Source: Anthoceros angustus
Taxonomy: Eukaryota > Streptophyta > Anthocerotopsida > Anthocerotales > Anthocerotaceae
DNA length: 64,000 bases
Direction: 5' to 3'
Assembly: GCA_010909165.1 (NCBI GenBank)
Contig: VJWM01000253.1
Coordinates: 62,001 to 126,000 of the forward strand
Position 1 is the stretch's first letter; every line of letters starts with the position of its first letter. A program made the position numbers and the translations under genes. Below, piece after piece: positions 12,607 through 24,057 of the stretch. Under the pieces are notes generated by a model. The model was given only the letters and a program-made list of their open reading frames with translations. It did not search any database and had not been told where the DNA came from.

Positions 12607-14067
12607 AAGTTCACCTCCACGGCGGCCTGCCCCTTCTTTCCTTTTCTCCTCGCGAGGAGAGCCCTTGCCTTTTCCTTTTCCCGAGGCATGGCACCTTCCT
12701 TACTCCCTCGCTCTAGCAAGAGGATTACTTCCCAATTTTCGTTGTGTGCTCAAGCTTCACCTCAAACACTCCTTTTCTCTGTGGGCTCACTGAGGCACAA
12801 GCACACGTTAGCCACTCTTGAGCCTCACAGGCTGCCTTCCTCCTTGATTTCTTCTCCAGTGCGGCAGGTAGTCGATTTTCCTCCTTCTACTCTCACTCTC
12901 CTTCACCTTGCTTCCAGTAGCTCCAACTCGCTCTGCCGGTGGCGGCTCCTTCAATGTGTCTCTTTCCCGGTATTGAAGAGCTTCGGTGCCTGGCGCTCGA
13001 TTGCTTACCGCCTCCTCTTTCTCCTTTTCGCTAGAGTCTTCTCCTTCAGCCTTCCTCTCGTTCGTGGGTCGCGGCGGCGGCAATGGCGGCTTCTCCGGGC
13101 TTCTTTTGCGCTCCAGCTTCAGTCTCAGTCTCTTGGGAAGTGAGTTCGCCTTAGCTCGAAAAGGAAGTTGGCGCCCCAAGCGCACTTTGCCTTTGGATGC
13201 CACTGGCGGCCACACAACCCTAGATTTTGTGCATCATTCACAAAATCCTAATCGATCTATAATACCTATTTTCCTACTCGCCTAATTAATCTCTTGCTAA
13301 TTACTCTATATATTTATCCCTATTGATGAGCATATATAGTGGATATCCCCCTTTATTCTAAGTTTCCTTTTGGCGAGATTTTGTATTACGCGATAGTCGC
13401 ATGATGTCTGCTCCCTTACTCGGGGCTACGGCGTGGTTGGACCCTCTGATGATCTGCCACCAACCTTTCGGTTGCCCTCGCGCAAATGCGGGGTCGCTTG
13501 ACCCGTTTTCCTCTGGGATATCCTTTTGCCTTCCTAACAATATTCCACAGCTCTAGTTCCAAGATCTTCAGAAGTTTTCCTCGCATGTTCCTCTTCAATC
13601 GGTCTTAGCCAAAAAAAATCAAACTTGTTCGTCCTCTGGCCAGTTTGGGCTGGTTGCCCAAACTTTTACGTTCCACACAATGGCTTCAAATGACCAAGGA
13701 CCTGAAATAGTTTGCCTGATGCATTGTTGAACATGAACCACAGTGGCTTCAGTTTGATTCCAAAAAACACTAATGAGCGGATTGCAGAGCCACCGGATGG
13801 TGTAATGCACCCTATCCTTCATAGGCAAAAAGCTGGGGGAGTCCCGGTAGATGAATCCTGCACATCAGCACCAACACCGTGTAAGGAATGGTTAGTCCTA
13901 AATTGACTGAAACACAAACATATACTATCGAGGCCTGAATGGCCTGGAAATACATAGCTTAGAGGGCTGGGAAATACAGGCTTGAATGGCATGAAAACAA
14001 TGGCATCTGAAAATCCAGGCTTGAAATGACTGATAATTTCGGGCCTGACCGACACAATCGATGTAAG
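12607..14067. other. No supported gene
   Basis: Open frames in both directions at 12595-13285 overlap each other and show no recognisable domain. C/T-rich composition ends near 13250, which I take as the right border of the decayed repeat block. 13250-14067 is plain mixed-composition DNA in which I see nothing definite. Confidence 0.4.
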
Positions 14068-15668
14068 TTAACTTGAAAGCAAAAGCTCACTACAGCAAAA
14101 CTCACCTCCTGGATGGAGATGTTCGGGGAGCACCGCGTGTTCCACATCGGTCTTCCTTTTCCGCTTAAGACCCCTTGGGCCCTTCTTGTCGATGACACGG
14201 CACTCTTCTGGTATACACGGTTCACAGTCCTCATTCACTGCAGCTGTAGGAACATGTTCACAGTCATGAACACCATCTTGAATGGCACAATTTGCAGCCC
14301 GCGCTGCATTAGGTGCCACAAAAACAAAGGGGTTAGCACTTGGCGCATCCGGCTGTTGCTTCTCCTCAACATTTGCCTCAATTTGCTCATATTCCTGTTC
14401 ACAACGCTCCAAACGTGAAGTTGCAGGCTCAAGGTCTGCAAGCACTTGAGGCAGGGGTGTCCGATTGGCCAGAGTTGGGATTGACCTCACATGATCATCA
14501 TCGTCCTGCAGGTTGGGCACATTCTTCACGTGCTGGACAAATGAAGACCACGCAGATGTCCTCGCCGACTGCAGCTATCGTGAAGTCATCGTGCAACCCA
14601 TTAGGGTTAGAAACTGCTTTACGGCGCTGATCTCCCCTTGACCGGAGCATCATGGTTAGCCGCCAAAGTCACCTCGCCATATCCCGTCAGTTCTGCAGCA
14701 TCTGTTGAGTCCAATCCATTTGCCACCTTGTTGCTCACATCCGCCGCGCAAAACCCTAGGCCAGAACCTCCCACTGATCGTCCGTAACGACCGATGCTTC
14801 GGGCCATGGTGTTGACCTTTACCTTCACACGCCGTTGCCCTTCCTCGTCGATTTCGCTATCGGATGACATCGGGCGACCCACGGCGGATTCCTTATCCGC
14901 ACACAGGACCTTCTCCTCAAATGTTGGTCGCCTTTCCATACCTTCTGTCCCCAAGGGCATCACGGCTACTGTTGCGGGAGCCGTGAGGCTCATCCCCTTC
15001 GCATCCTCGTCATCTGAGGATCCATCCAAGTAAGTTCCGCATTGCTCCTTGTGGAAGCGGGCCTCCGGATCCCCGTCAGAGTCCTCACACTCGGTGGCCT
15101 CTAATGCCCTAACGCTGGCGGCACGCGTCTTGGGGCCTGTGGCACGGTTGGGCAAAGATTTGCCCTGCGATTGCCGCCCAGCGCCATCCTGACCAGACCA
15201 TCCCGGCAACACCTTACCTCTGCCCCGCCTACCCCGTTTGCACCGTCCGCCCCGTCCTTGTGAGTGGTCCTGGCGGCCAAGAACTGCGTGCTCCGATTGT
15301 GCACCCTTCTCATCCTCAGGCCTTGTACAGGCGTCTGCCTTCAGTGCCTGTGTGCGAGACTTCCTCACCCGCGTCCACTTACCTCTAATGGCTTGAGCGC
15401 CTGGCCCCAAAATCGCCGTGGCCACCTCCGTATTCTTGTTCTTCACAGACAGCGTTGGGTGTGATGCAATTCTTCCTAGAACAGCGGCATTGCACACATC
15501 TCCATAAAACCGCTGGTTGCAATCACTGGTCTCCATATCCTTCTCGGCATGGAGCTCCACCTTGAGATTTTGGCATCTACACAACCTCCCATTCTTGCGA
15601 AAACAAGAGCATGCACACGACCCAAATGGCCTTGATTGTTGTTCTTGCCCTATGCAAACACGGACTTA
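14068..15668 (-). CDS. Hypothetical Cys-rich, basic nuclear-type protein (incomplete model)
   Basis: I do not recognise this gene. The upstream frame is open from 15668, after a stop, to 14619 on the minus strand. Its first Met codon is at 15584, but a Cys-rich segment precedes it (SCACSCFRKNGRLCRCQNL), so the start probably lies in an earlier exon. It continues with a Gly/Arg/Lys-rich stretch (GRGGRCKRGRRGRGK) and acidic Ser/Asp clusters (DGSSDDEDAK, SSDSEIDEEGQRRVKVKV). A second open stretch at 14068-14566 in another frame (SSFVQHVKNVPNLQDDDDHV...LKRKRKTDVEH) may be the next exon after a 3' splice site (GATAGCTGCAG) near 14567, but I could not find a 5' splice site that joins the two in frame. 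Composition suggests a nucleic-acid-binding or transposon accessory protein; this is speculative. Confidence 0.4.
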
Positions 15669-16931
15669 CCCTTACGATCGATTATTTCTCTCCGCTTGAG
15701 GTGTTCTTCCTGCAGATTGGACTTAGGTGGATTATAGCGGACAAGGATTGCGCGTTACTACGAGACGAAGGGTTTAGGGTTCACTTGAACAGCGTGGCTC
15801 ACTTGACCGCTGTGTGAAACGGCCAACGGAAATGACTTATAGTCAGGACTTCCCGCCAATTGGCTGAGCGGGAATTTCGCGGCACTCGCCAGTGAGTGTT
15901 TTTTGAATGTTGTTTTTGCTCTGGTTGGAATGGAGCGGGAACTCTGGATTTGGATTGGTGAATTAGCACATTACCATGGCATTTATAGCCTTCTTCGTCA
16001 TTGGATATCGGTGATAATAGGGTTTTACCCGAACCCTAGACCCCAAAGGCCAAGGTTTCTTTAATCAAACCACAATCAAACCACGGTTAATTTAACCTAA
16101 CCCTTATCCGAGGCAAATGTTGACCACTCAAGTGCGCGCTTTGCGTTCTAACTGCGTGATCATCGGGCATGTACTTTTGTCCGCGTGCTTTTCCGAAATG
16201 TGGGTGTCTGGCCCGAACCAATGTAGTGGCGGCGTGGCGGCATTGGTGGCAGTTGGGCATAAAAGAGAGCTTGTGCGGATCGCGAGTTTGGAACTTGCAT
16301 CCACAGCCTTGTGTCTGCCTCTTGGCACGCCAGGAATTCGGCATCTGCTGCTGTCACGGACCACGAGGCATGTTTATGCCTCCCCTTCTTTACAATTATT
16401 ATTGGCCCATTTGGTGCCCCTTCGAGTACAGATTCTTCGATGTAATACGGAGGAGGTGATCGATAATGTGGATGGTTGGGCGGCAGTGCACGAGGCTCCG
16501 GGTGACGTGGGAGCAAGCTTGGGCGGATCGGAGGCTTCTGGCGCGACCACACATGACCAGCGAGGCCGGTGATGGCGCTCAAACTTAGGCGGGCGGTGGA
16601 TTTCAGAGGAGGCTCATGGAGATGGGCGTTGCTTGATGGAGATTATTGCCCTTCGGAGGGTCCCTGCCTTGACTTGATTGTGTCTTCAAGGCGGATTGCA
16701 GTACAGTTTAGAAGTGTTGTATAGATGCAGGCGGAGACATTTAGCGTACCGGCATTTTTCAGCCCGACTCTGCCTATCCCATTCCCCTTTTGATCGCCCC
16801 TTTTGGGCACTCACCTTCATAGTCATGTAATGGAGTGGTTTTTAGTTTTTGTAATCATTCTCGGCTATTAAAGAGTGGTAGAACTTCACTACAACCACAT
16901 GTACTTTTTGTACTTACAGTGAAATCGTATG
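15669..16931. other. No supported gene; possible upstream region of the minus-strand frame
   Basis: Overlapping open frames at 16117-16582 on both strands have no recognisable domain and shadow each other. 15700-16110 is AT-richer and could hold the promoter of the minus-strand frame. I see nothing else. Confidence 0.35.
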
Positions 16932-16994
16932 CTGGATTGGTGTGGTTGATAAGATCGTGCACTGCAAATGCGTGTTCGAGGGTTCGAATCCATG
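16932..16994 (+). other. tRNA-like (Cys-type) relic, possible SINE head
   Basis: The stretch holds a weak A-box-like TGGTTGATAAG, an anticodon-arm-like hairpin GTGCA-CTGCAAA-TGCGT with GCA in the loop, and a good B box GGTTCGAATCC. The T stem pairs poorly and no matching acceptor arm is visible, so it is not a functional tRNA gene. A decayed tRNA or tRNA-derived SINE promoter fits best. Confidence 0.35.
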
Positions 16995-17218
16995 TTTTGT
17001 CTCGGATCCCGGCACAAAGCGCCTATACAAGCTCGTTCGTCCTGAACTGTCTATAAATGTGAGGGGACGTCATAAATTGCCTATAGATGATCATGACAAA
17101 AGGCTTCAACTGATCTCGAGTTTTTTTCCCACATAGTCTATATATGTGAGGCCCCACGAGTCTTTCATGATAAGTATTTTTCTAAGGGTTTAGTGGTTTA
17201 CTGCCATATTGCTAGCAA

Positions 17219-20200
17219 ATGGATAGGGGGAAGAGGCCTCTCGTAGAGTACCCTTGGGTATGGTGTAAGTGCACTAAGTGCATGTTAAAGGAAGAACATA
17301 GGCTCAATGTAGCATGGGAACATGAAGCACTATGGGGCTTGTATAGAGATAGTAGTACCGGCATTGAGGGTAATGGTTTTGCCCCGGAGAATGGGGCTAT
17401 TGGAAATGATCCAGGTGGTAATGTTGAGGTCCTGTTGATGGATGTTGACAATACTGTTGTTCCAAATGAGGAGCGGAGTCCCATTGAGGAGGATACAATG
17501 GAGATTGTAGAGGCTTTTGGGGGGGTTTCTAGAATCGCTGAAATGACAGCAGAAGAGGTAAATGCACTACCTGGAGAGGTGAAAGCGATGCATACGGCTG
17601 CAACCACACCATTATGGGATGGAGCTAAAATTTCATTGCTATCGTTTATAATGCAATTGCTCAATTGGCAAATGAGGGGACGCATTTCCAACACCAGCTT
17701 TGATGCCTTATTAAAACTCCTTTCAAAAGAGTGTCTGCCGATAGGGAACAAGGTACCTCATAACAAGGAAGAGTTGAGATTATTGTTAAAGCATTTTGGG
17801 TTTACCTTTAATAAGATTCATGCATGCCCTGATGATTGCATGTTATTCATGGGTGATTATGAGGATAAGAAGATTAAACAATGTGTATTTTGTAAGAAGA
17901 GTAGATATCGGTCTGATGCTAAAGGAGACTCCGTCCCAGTTAAGGTTTTAAGGTATTTTCCACTGAAGCCCCGAATTCAACAAATGTTTAGGTGCAAGGA
18001 ATTGGCAACGCTAATGCGATGGCATACAAAAAATGTGTCACAGGATGGGGTGATGCGTGTTCCTTCCGATAGCAAGGCATGGAAACATGTGGATTGTATA
18101 TACCCTGGGTTTGCACAGGAGCCACGCAACTTACGACTCGGGCTGGCAACAGATGGTATAAACCCTTTTGGTCATCAAAGCAGCAAGTATTCTATTTGGC
18201 CGGTCCTATTAGTAAATTATAATTTACCGCCCTGGTTGAGTATTCAAAATGGTCACATATTGTTATCGATGTTAATACCAGGCCCAAGACAAGTAAGAAA
18301 TGCAGATGTGTATTTCCAACCATTGATGGATGAATTGAATTTATTATGGGAAGAGGGTGTCCAAGTAGTTGATGCATCTATGCAGATTGGAGATCCAGGA
18401 CAATCATTTGTGGCAAAGGCTATTTTACTATGGACCATGCATGATTATCCAGGGTATTCATTTACTTCTAAGCTTCAAACAAAGGGATATCGTGCTTGCC
18501 CTCCTTGTTGGACAAACTTGCAGGCTAGGAATTCCAAGGATTTAAATAAAATGATTTATGATGGGAATTTTAGACTACATCTCCCTGATGATCATCCTTT
18601 CCGTGTTGAGGAAAAGGATATGTTTAATGGCAAAGCAGAGAGGCGTGTTTGGACCCCAGCACTAGAACCAACCCCTACCATGATCAAGCATGAGAGTACT
18701 TTAAGAAAAATTCACCATCCAGGGCCTCGAGGAGTGACTAGTGATATCCCCTCAATTTTTTGGGAGCTTCCATATTGGGAGGTAGGTTTTTTATATGGTT
18801 TTTTGCTCAGGTTTTTTTTTTTGCTTAATGTTTTTGTTCCAACCCTAAATTTTTTTCCATGTTCCCAGCATTTGTTGATTCGTCACTTGACGGACCCTAT
18901 GCACATTGGGAAGAACGTAAGCGAACAAATCTTGAAACATGTGACGGGCATTTGCGAATCCCTTGGTAGCCGTCGAGATCTGGAAGTTAGTAATACAAAA
19001 AATCCTCGCTGGTGGCCTCAAGAAGACTCAGATGGCACAGTGTGGTACGAATCTCCTGCACCTTGGGTTTTAGGGTACAATACAAATAAAAGTTTCAAAC
19101 AAGCGGAGGCAGAGTTGAGAGACCGAATTGCAACCTTATAACCCCCTACAAGATATGGATCAAACTTGAAGCGGTGCTTCTCTAAAGATTATGGGGATAG
19201 TATATCGGGGTTAAAGTCACATGATCATCATCTACTTTTAAGTGATTTATGGCCATTAGTATTAAAAGGTTTAATATCTAAAAGCGTTCATGAGGCTGTT
19301 TGTGGTCGTGGGACTTTGTTCAGGTGGATATGTTCTAAAGAAATCAAGATATCGGAGATCCCAGAAATGAAGGTGTTTGGAGCTGAAGTAATGTGTGTAC
19401 TAGAGCGAGAGTTCCCCACTTCATTTTTTTCAAGCCAGGTCCATGCTGTGATACACTTGGTTCACGAGATAGAATTATGTGGGCCTACAAGATATCGATG
19501 GATGTATTTTCTTGAAAGGCATATGAAAGTTTTGAAGGGGTTTGTACGACAGAGGGCTAAAGCGGAAGGTAGCATGGCAAGGGGATATCTCGCACAAGAG
19601 TCTATGTATTATTGTGCAGAATATATAGGCCAACAATGTGATGATGGGCCACGCTGTATGTGGACTGCAGCAGGTATTGAAGAACAATGTGGACAGGTGT
19701 TACAAGGAAAAGGCGAGCAATATACCCTGTCAGAGGTAGAACGGAAACAAATTACGACAGCAATGCTAGAAAATTCTGTTTTCACGGAAAAGTGGAGACT
19801 AGTATATGATGGAGTTCATACCAACATGTCTTTTGTGGATTGGCTACAAAATGAAGTAAAGGGGGCTATTTCATCAGACACTGTTTTGAATGAATATGGG
19901 CTGGACATATATGGACTAGTGAATGGCCCCGTAGCTGTAGCCAAATCATATTCAATGATGTGGGCGTATGGGAATCACATAAGGACGGAATCTTCTGATG
20001 TAGGAAACTTACAACTGATTGTATAATACAACAAAATTTCCTTAGTGGTCAAACATGCATAGATGTTGAAGATCAGATGCCATATGTGGGAACAGTGCAG
20101 AAAATTTTAAAGGTTGACTTTGGGTTGTCATCAACAGCTAATTTTTTAAAGGTTAAGTGGTTCAAACCAGTTTATGAGGATGCAAATGATCACAGCAAGG

Positions 20201-20394
20201 GATTGAAGAAGGACATTTCTGGAATGCACATAGTGAACCCTAGATCTTATTATCCTTCTACCAGAGTTCAAGATGATCCCTTTACCCTTGTGTCACCCAA
20301 ACTAATTCAAACTTTTTTGTATGACAATAAAGTGGTTGTCGGGACCACTGCACGTGGAAAACGCGTTGTCTTTGAGGAAAATATGGATGTATAG
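17219..20394 (+). pseudogene. TNP2-family CACTA transposase, nearly intact
   Basis: The frame starts at 17219 (purine at -3) and matches TNP2 transposases (Transposase_21). An N-terminal part rich in acidic residues leads to a zinc-binding CVFCKKSRYR near residue 225 and the catalytic-region signatures GLATDGINPFG, SIWPVLLVNYNLPPW and IGDPGQSFVAKAILLWTMHDYPGY. An intron at 18782-18868 (G|GTAGGT...CCCAG|C, 87 bases) restores IFWELPYWE-HLLIRHLTDPMHIGKNV; because 87 is divisible by three and lacks stops, the frame stays open through it. A single TAA at 19139-19141 precedes PPTRYGSNLKRC in the same frame, then comes the DUF4218-like part (GLKSHDHHLLLSDLWP, AVIHLVHEIELCGP). One frameshift near 20025 precedes a DUF4216-like end (MPYVGTVQKILKV...VKWFKPVYED) closing at 20394. 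Only two lesions, so decay is recent. Confidence 0.88.
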
Positions 20395-20559
20395 GGATGT
20401 GGATGCATATGGAGGATTTTTCAGCATGTCCCCGGCCGATTGTTCTCGTTTAGGGTCGGCCAAGCCCAAGCCGTAACTGATGTACACCCCGGTTACCTCT
20501 ACTTTTTTTCTTTTTAAGGTAGAAAGATGTGGGTTATCATCAAAACCCATTTTTTGTTA

Positions 20560-20998
20560 GTGCTGTTGTAAACGACCGGTGTCTAGTCGTAAAGGGACTT
20601 GTTGTAAACCATACAAGTGTGTAGTAAACTATTGGAGGTTGTAAAATATCGATGGCATGTTGTAAAAGAACCCGTTGTAATGGAGAAAGTCCCGTAGTAA
20701 ATTGATGGCCTGTAGTAAACAAACATGCCATCGTTGTAACGTCCATAAACTCTGTTGTAAATAACAAGTGCCCAGTAGTAAAATCCAGTTTGTTTTGCAA
20801 CGTCAGCTATTGCGCATTTGGCAAAACAAGCCCCGTAGTAAAGTTGGAATGAGGTGTAGTAAATTCAGGGCTATACTTGAAAATAATACATGGACTTGAA
20901 ACGGTGCCTTCAATTGACGTAGTAAAATGCCCAGTCGTGGTGAAATGAACCCCTGTTGTAAAACTGCAATTAGTAAAAGTATAGTTTTCCTAGTAGTG
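20560..20998 (+). repeat. CACTA subterminal repeat zone and 3' terminus
   Basis: About 15 copies of the short word G-T-A/T-G-T-A-A-A (GTAGTAAA or GTTGTAAA) are spaced irregularly between 20566 and 20985, all in one orientation. Subterminal motif clusters of this kind are the usual binding sites for the accessory transposon protein. The zone ends in the terminal CTAGTAGTG. Confidence 0.85.
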
Positions 20999-22240
20999 CA
21001 AACGGCCCAAGGAAGAACTTGCTGGTTTGTAGGCGGACCCCCAGCAATTGTGTCGTAAGGGCGAGCCGGGGCCAGTGAGCTTGAAGTGAAGTTAGGTTAG
21101 GAGGAGGACGATGAGTTGAGTTGAGGAGGATGATGAGCAGAGGATTAGAGTGTAGGAAATAGTGGAAGGCCACAAGCGCAGAGCCTAAGGGACGAATCTT
21201 AAATCTGTACAAGAGGGTGCTCAAATTGTCGGAAGAGTTAGTCTTAGAGGTAAGGACAAAATCGCTGGTCAAAATCCCCTGGTGCCGTGGTGGATTCCTT
21301 TCCACGAGGCATGGCCTCTGATCGTATGGTGTCGTAGGTCGGCAACAGTGAATTTTCGGGCCGGTGCCAGAGTGGTGCGGTATTGTGAGGGGAGTTAAAG
21401 GGTGCTTTGCTTGTTGAGGGGGCTGAGGTTGTGAATGGGTGAAGGCAACGATTGATCTCTCAGAATCCGGCTGTCCACACAAGTCTCATGGGACGAAACC
21501 CAACGTACTGAGCGACAGTGGGATAAAGTGTGGCCACTAGAGGGTGAATCTCGAAAGTCCTGGGGTTTTCCTCCCACACTCAGAGCAATCCTAGACGGCA
21601 GGCATACCCTATCTGACCTGCCCCCTCCGTGTCGGAGATAAGCCGCACTTAGATCTGCAACATTAGGCCTCACATTTGATAAGGTAAAGGATGGTGAGGC
21701 CTCCTCAGCCTTCTTGAACAAACTCTTGAGCTTACATTTCTTCTTGTCAAATTAAAATCGCTGGTAGTCGATCCCTGGTGCCGTGGTGGATTCCTTTCCG
21801 GCTGAGGCATGGCCTCTGATCGTATGGTGTCGTTGGGGTCGGCCAGTGAATTTTGAGCAACAGGTGTGCGGTTGTTGAGGGGAGTTAAAGGGTGCTTTGC
21901 TTGTTGAGGGGGGGTTGTGAATGGGTGAAGGCACGATTGATCTCTCGAATCCGGCTGTCACACAAGTCTCATGGGACGAAACCCAGCGTCTTGGCGACGA
22001 TGGGATAAAGTGTGGCCACTAGAGGGTGAATCTCGAAAGTCCTGGGGTTTTCCTCCCACCGAGCAATCCTAGACGGTGCATACCTTATCTGACCGCCTCC
22101 GTGTTTGAGATAAGCCGCACTTAGATCTGCAACATTAGGCCTCACATGGTTGGATAAGGTAAAGGATGGTGAGGCCTCCTCAACCCTTCTTGAACAAACT
22201 CTTCAGAGCTTACATTTCTTCTTGTCAAGTCCGTACTGCT
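20999..22240. repeat. LTR-like repeat, right arm, with a tandem pair of about 0.5 kb
   Basis: The reverse complement of 20999-21600 resembles 1037-1810. Within the segment, a block starting AAAATCGCTGGT...GGTGCCGTGGTGGATTCC occurs at about 21256 and again at about 21754. Each copy carries the inverse of the CCCATGAGACTTGTG word, TGTGGCCACTAGAGGGTGAATC, and CCTCACAT...GATAAGGTAAAGGATGG. Two LTR-like units in tandem without an internal region suggest recombination between elements. Confidence 0.65.
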
Positions 22241-24057
22241 TTCAACCTTAGTTCACCCATGGGTGACACATGGTGCAAGTCAAATCTTAAATTCAAAATC
22301 TCCTGGCGAAGCTTGGCTATAGTTCGTCTTTGAACACCTAGTTGCACCACAGTACGTGAAAGCGTCACACCGGTGGGATAGCGTGTCCTCCTTCAAAGCC
22401 TCACTGAAATACTCAGCCATTTGGTCAAAATCCCCAGCTAGGGCGATCAGCCCTCTCTCTTCAGATACTCGCTGGCTCTCACTAGGCTCCAGATGGCGGC
22501 TGTGCTTTGTCCTTTATACTTATGTTGACTACATCTGATAGGCTTTCATTACTCAAGGACAAATCATCTATTCTATTTATTTTCTTGCTTCTCTACAAAA
22601 CATTGTGAAACATTGTCGTCTTCAAAAGGTTGGCCATTAGAAACCACCATCATACATGTCGAATTTTGGAAAATGTAGCTCATCTAGAAACCAAGGCCCA
22701 TGCATCTATACGTGCATCAAACTCGAATGAGCTGAACATTTGGCGCACCAATCGAAAAGATCCAGCTGCAAGTCATCGGTAGGGGCACATATAATAAGGC
22801 TGAAAAGGTTTTACATGTGGTATACAAAGCGAATGTGGGAACATAACATCAACCAACAAATGATTTTTAAAAATAATATTCATGACTTTACGCCTAGATA
22901 CCGGGATGATTTACAAATTTTTCAAGCCACTAAAAATCAACACTCCAACATAACATCAACCAACAAATGATTTTTAAAAATAATATTCATGATTTTACGC
23001 CTAGATACCGGGATGATTTACAAATTTTTCAAGCCACTAAAAATCAACACTCCATCCCGGTACTGACCCGCCTCTAGGTTGCTTAACAGTGGAGTTCTTT
23101 CATAGTTTTCAAAGCACCAAAAACAAGCAAACCATCCTAGTACTAATCCGACCCAAGAGAGCTAAACCAGGGAGTTCTCAAAGCACCAAACCGAGTTCTT
23201 TCATAGTTTTCAAAGCACCAAAAACAAGCAAACCATCCTAGTACTAATCCGACCCAAGAGAGCTAAACCATGGAGTTCTCGAAGCACCAAAAGCAAGCAC
23301 ATCATCCTACTACTGATCCGACCCAAGAATGCTTAACCTTGGAGTTCTTAATCCATTGTGTCTATCTACATCCTTACCAAACAGATGTTGTTTTGGTAGA
23401 TACACATAATATATATACATTTGCACCGGACGTCCGGTACGTCCACCATTTCCATCGCGTTGGACGCCCGCAAGATTAGGGTCTCCAGGAAAGGCACCGG
23501 ACGTCGTTGAACAACCATCGCTTGGGTATGATGCTATATGCTATAGCCAGGCTTCTCAGCCCTAGACACGCCCACTAAATGTGTTACGATCACACGAGTG
23601 CAAACACTCACCTAACATGCATATATCTTGACGATGCTCAAAGCATAGTTCAGCAAATAGATGCCCAGCATGTAAAAAACCCCGTCACAACCTCCCTAGA
23701 GCATCCACACATATGCCCAGCATGTAAAAAACCCCGTCACAGCCTCCCCAGAGCATCCACACACATGCCCAGCATGTAAAAAACCCCATCACAGCCTCCC
23801 TAGAGCATCCACACAGATGCCCAGCATATAAAAAACCTATAAAAAACCCCATCACCGCCTCCCCATAGCATTAGAAACCAACCAACCAACCAACAAGACT
23901 GGTTGATCACAATGGATCTCTATCAGATTGCGAAACCAACCATCTCAATCTCCCTACTTGCTTACAAACATGTACGAGGCAGGTACTCGCCAGATACAAG
24001 GCTTTGCCAAGTAAACACGTAAGCATTCAGAAAATCAGGATTGGAAACCAAGGCTAC
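22241..24057. repeat. Gene-free, several short tandem repeats
   Basis: I see no gene. A 107-base unit is repeated twice at 22841-23053 (ACATAACATCAACCAACAAATG...). A block of about 70-100 bases with AGCACCAAAAACAAGCAAACCATCC is repeated, diverging, at 23104-23340. A 52-base unit (ATGCCCAGCATGTAAAAAACC...CTAGAGCATCCACACA) occurs in four copies at 23661-23850, the last truncated. Copies are nearly identical, so amplification was recent. Confidence 0.85.

Larger units (their letters stand above)
17219..20998 (+). mobile_element. CACTA (En/Spm) DNA transposon, 3' end intact, 5' end not found
   Basis: The element carries a TNP2-type transposase followed by a subterminal repeat zone and ends in ...CCTAGTAGTG at 20998, the expected complement of a CACTACTAGGAAAA-type terminus. 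A matching CACTAC terminus with the mirror subterminal repeats is not visible upstream: the candidates near 14090 and 16888 differ after the first six bases and lack the repeats. The right flank (from 21001) belongs to the LTR-like repeat, so the transposon appears to have inserted there and then lost its left end or been rearranged. Confidence 0.75.

Noticed and set aside
14090-14110. CACTACAGCAAAACTCACC as the 5' end of the CACTA element
   Set aside because: It matches the expected terminus only over the first six bases and a short A run, lacks subterminal repeats, and would enclose the divergent unknown gene; no matching 3-bp target duplication.
16117-16582. Opposing open frames of about 140-150 codons
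   Set aside because: They shadow each other on opposite strands and neither shows a recognisable motif or conserved exon boundary.
18782-18868. Hydrophobic insert in the TNP2 protein (GFLYGFLLRFFFLLNVF)
   Set aside because: It is bounded by good splice sites, T-rich, and interrupts a conserved block; it is an intron of 87 nt that happens to be open.
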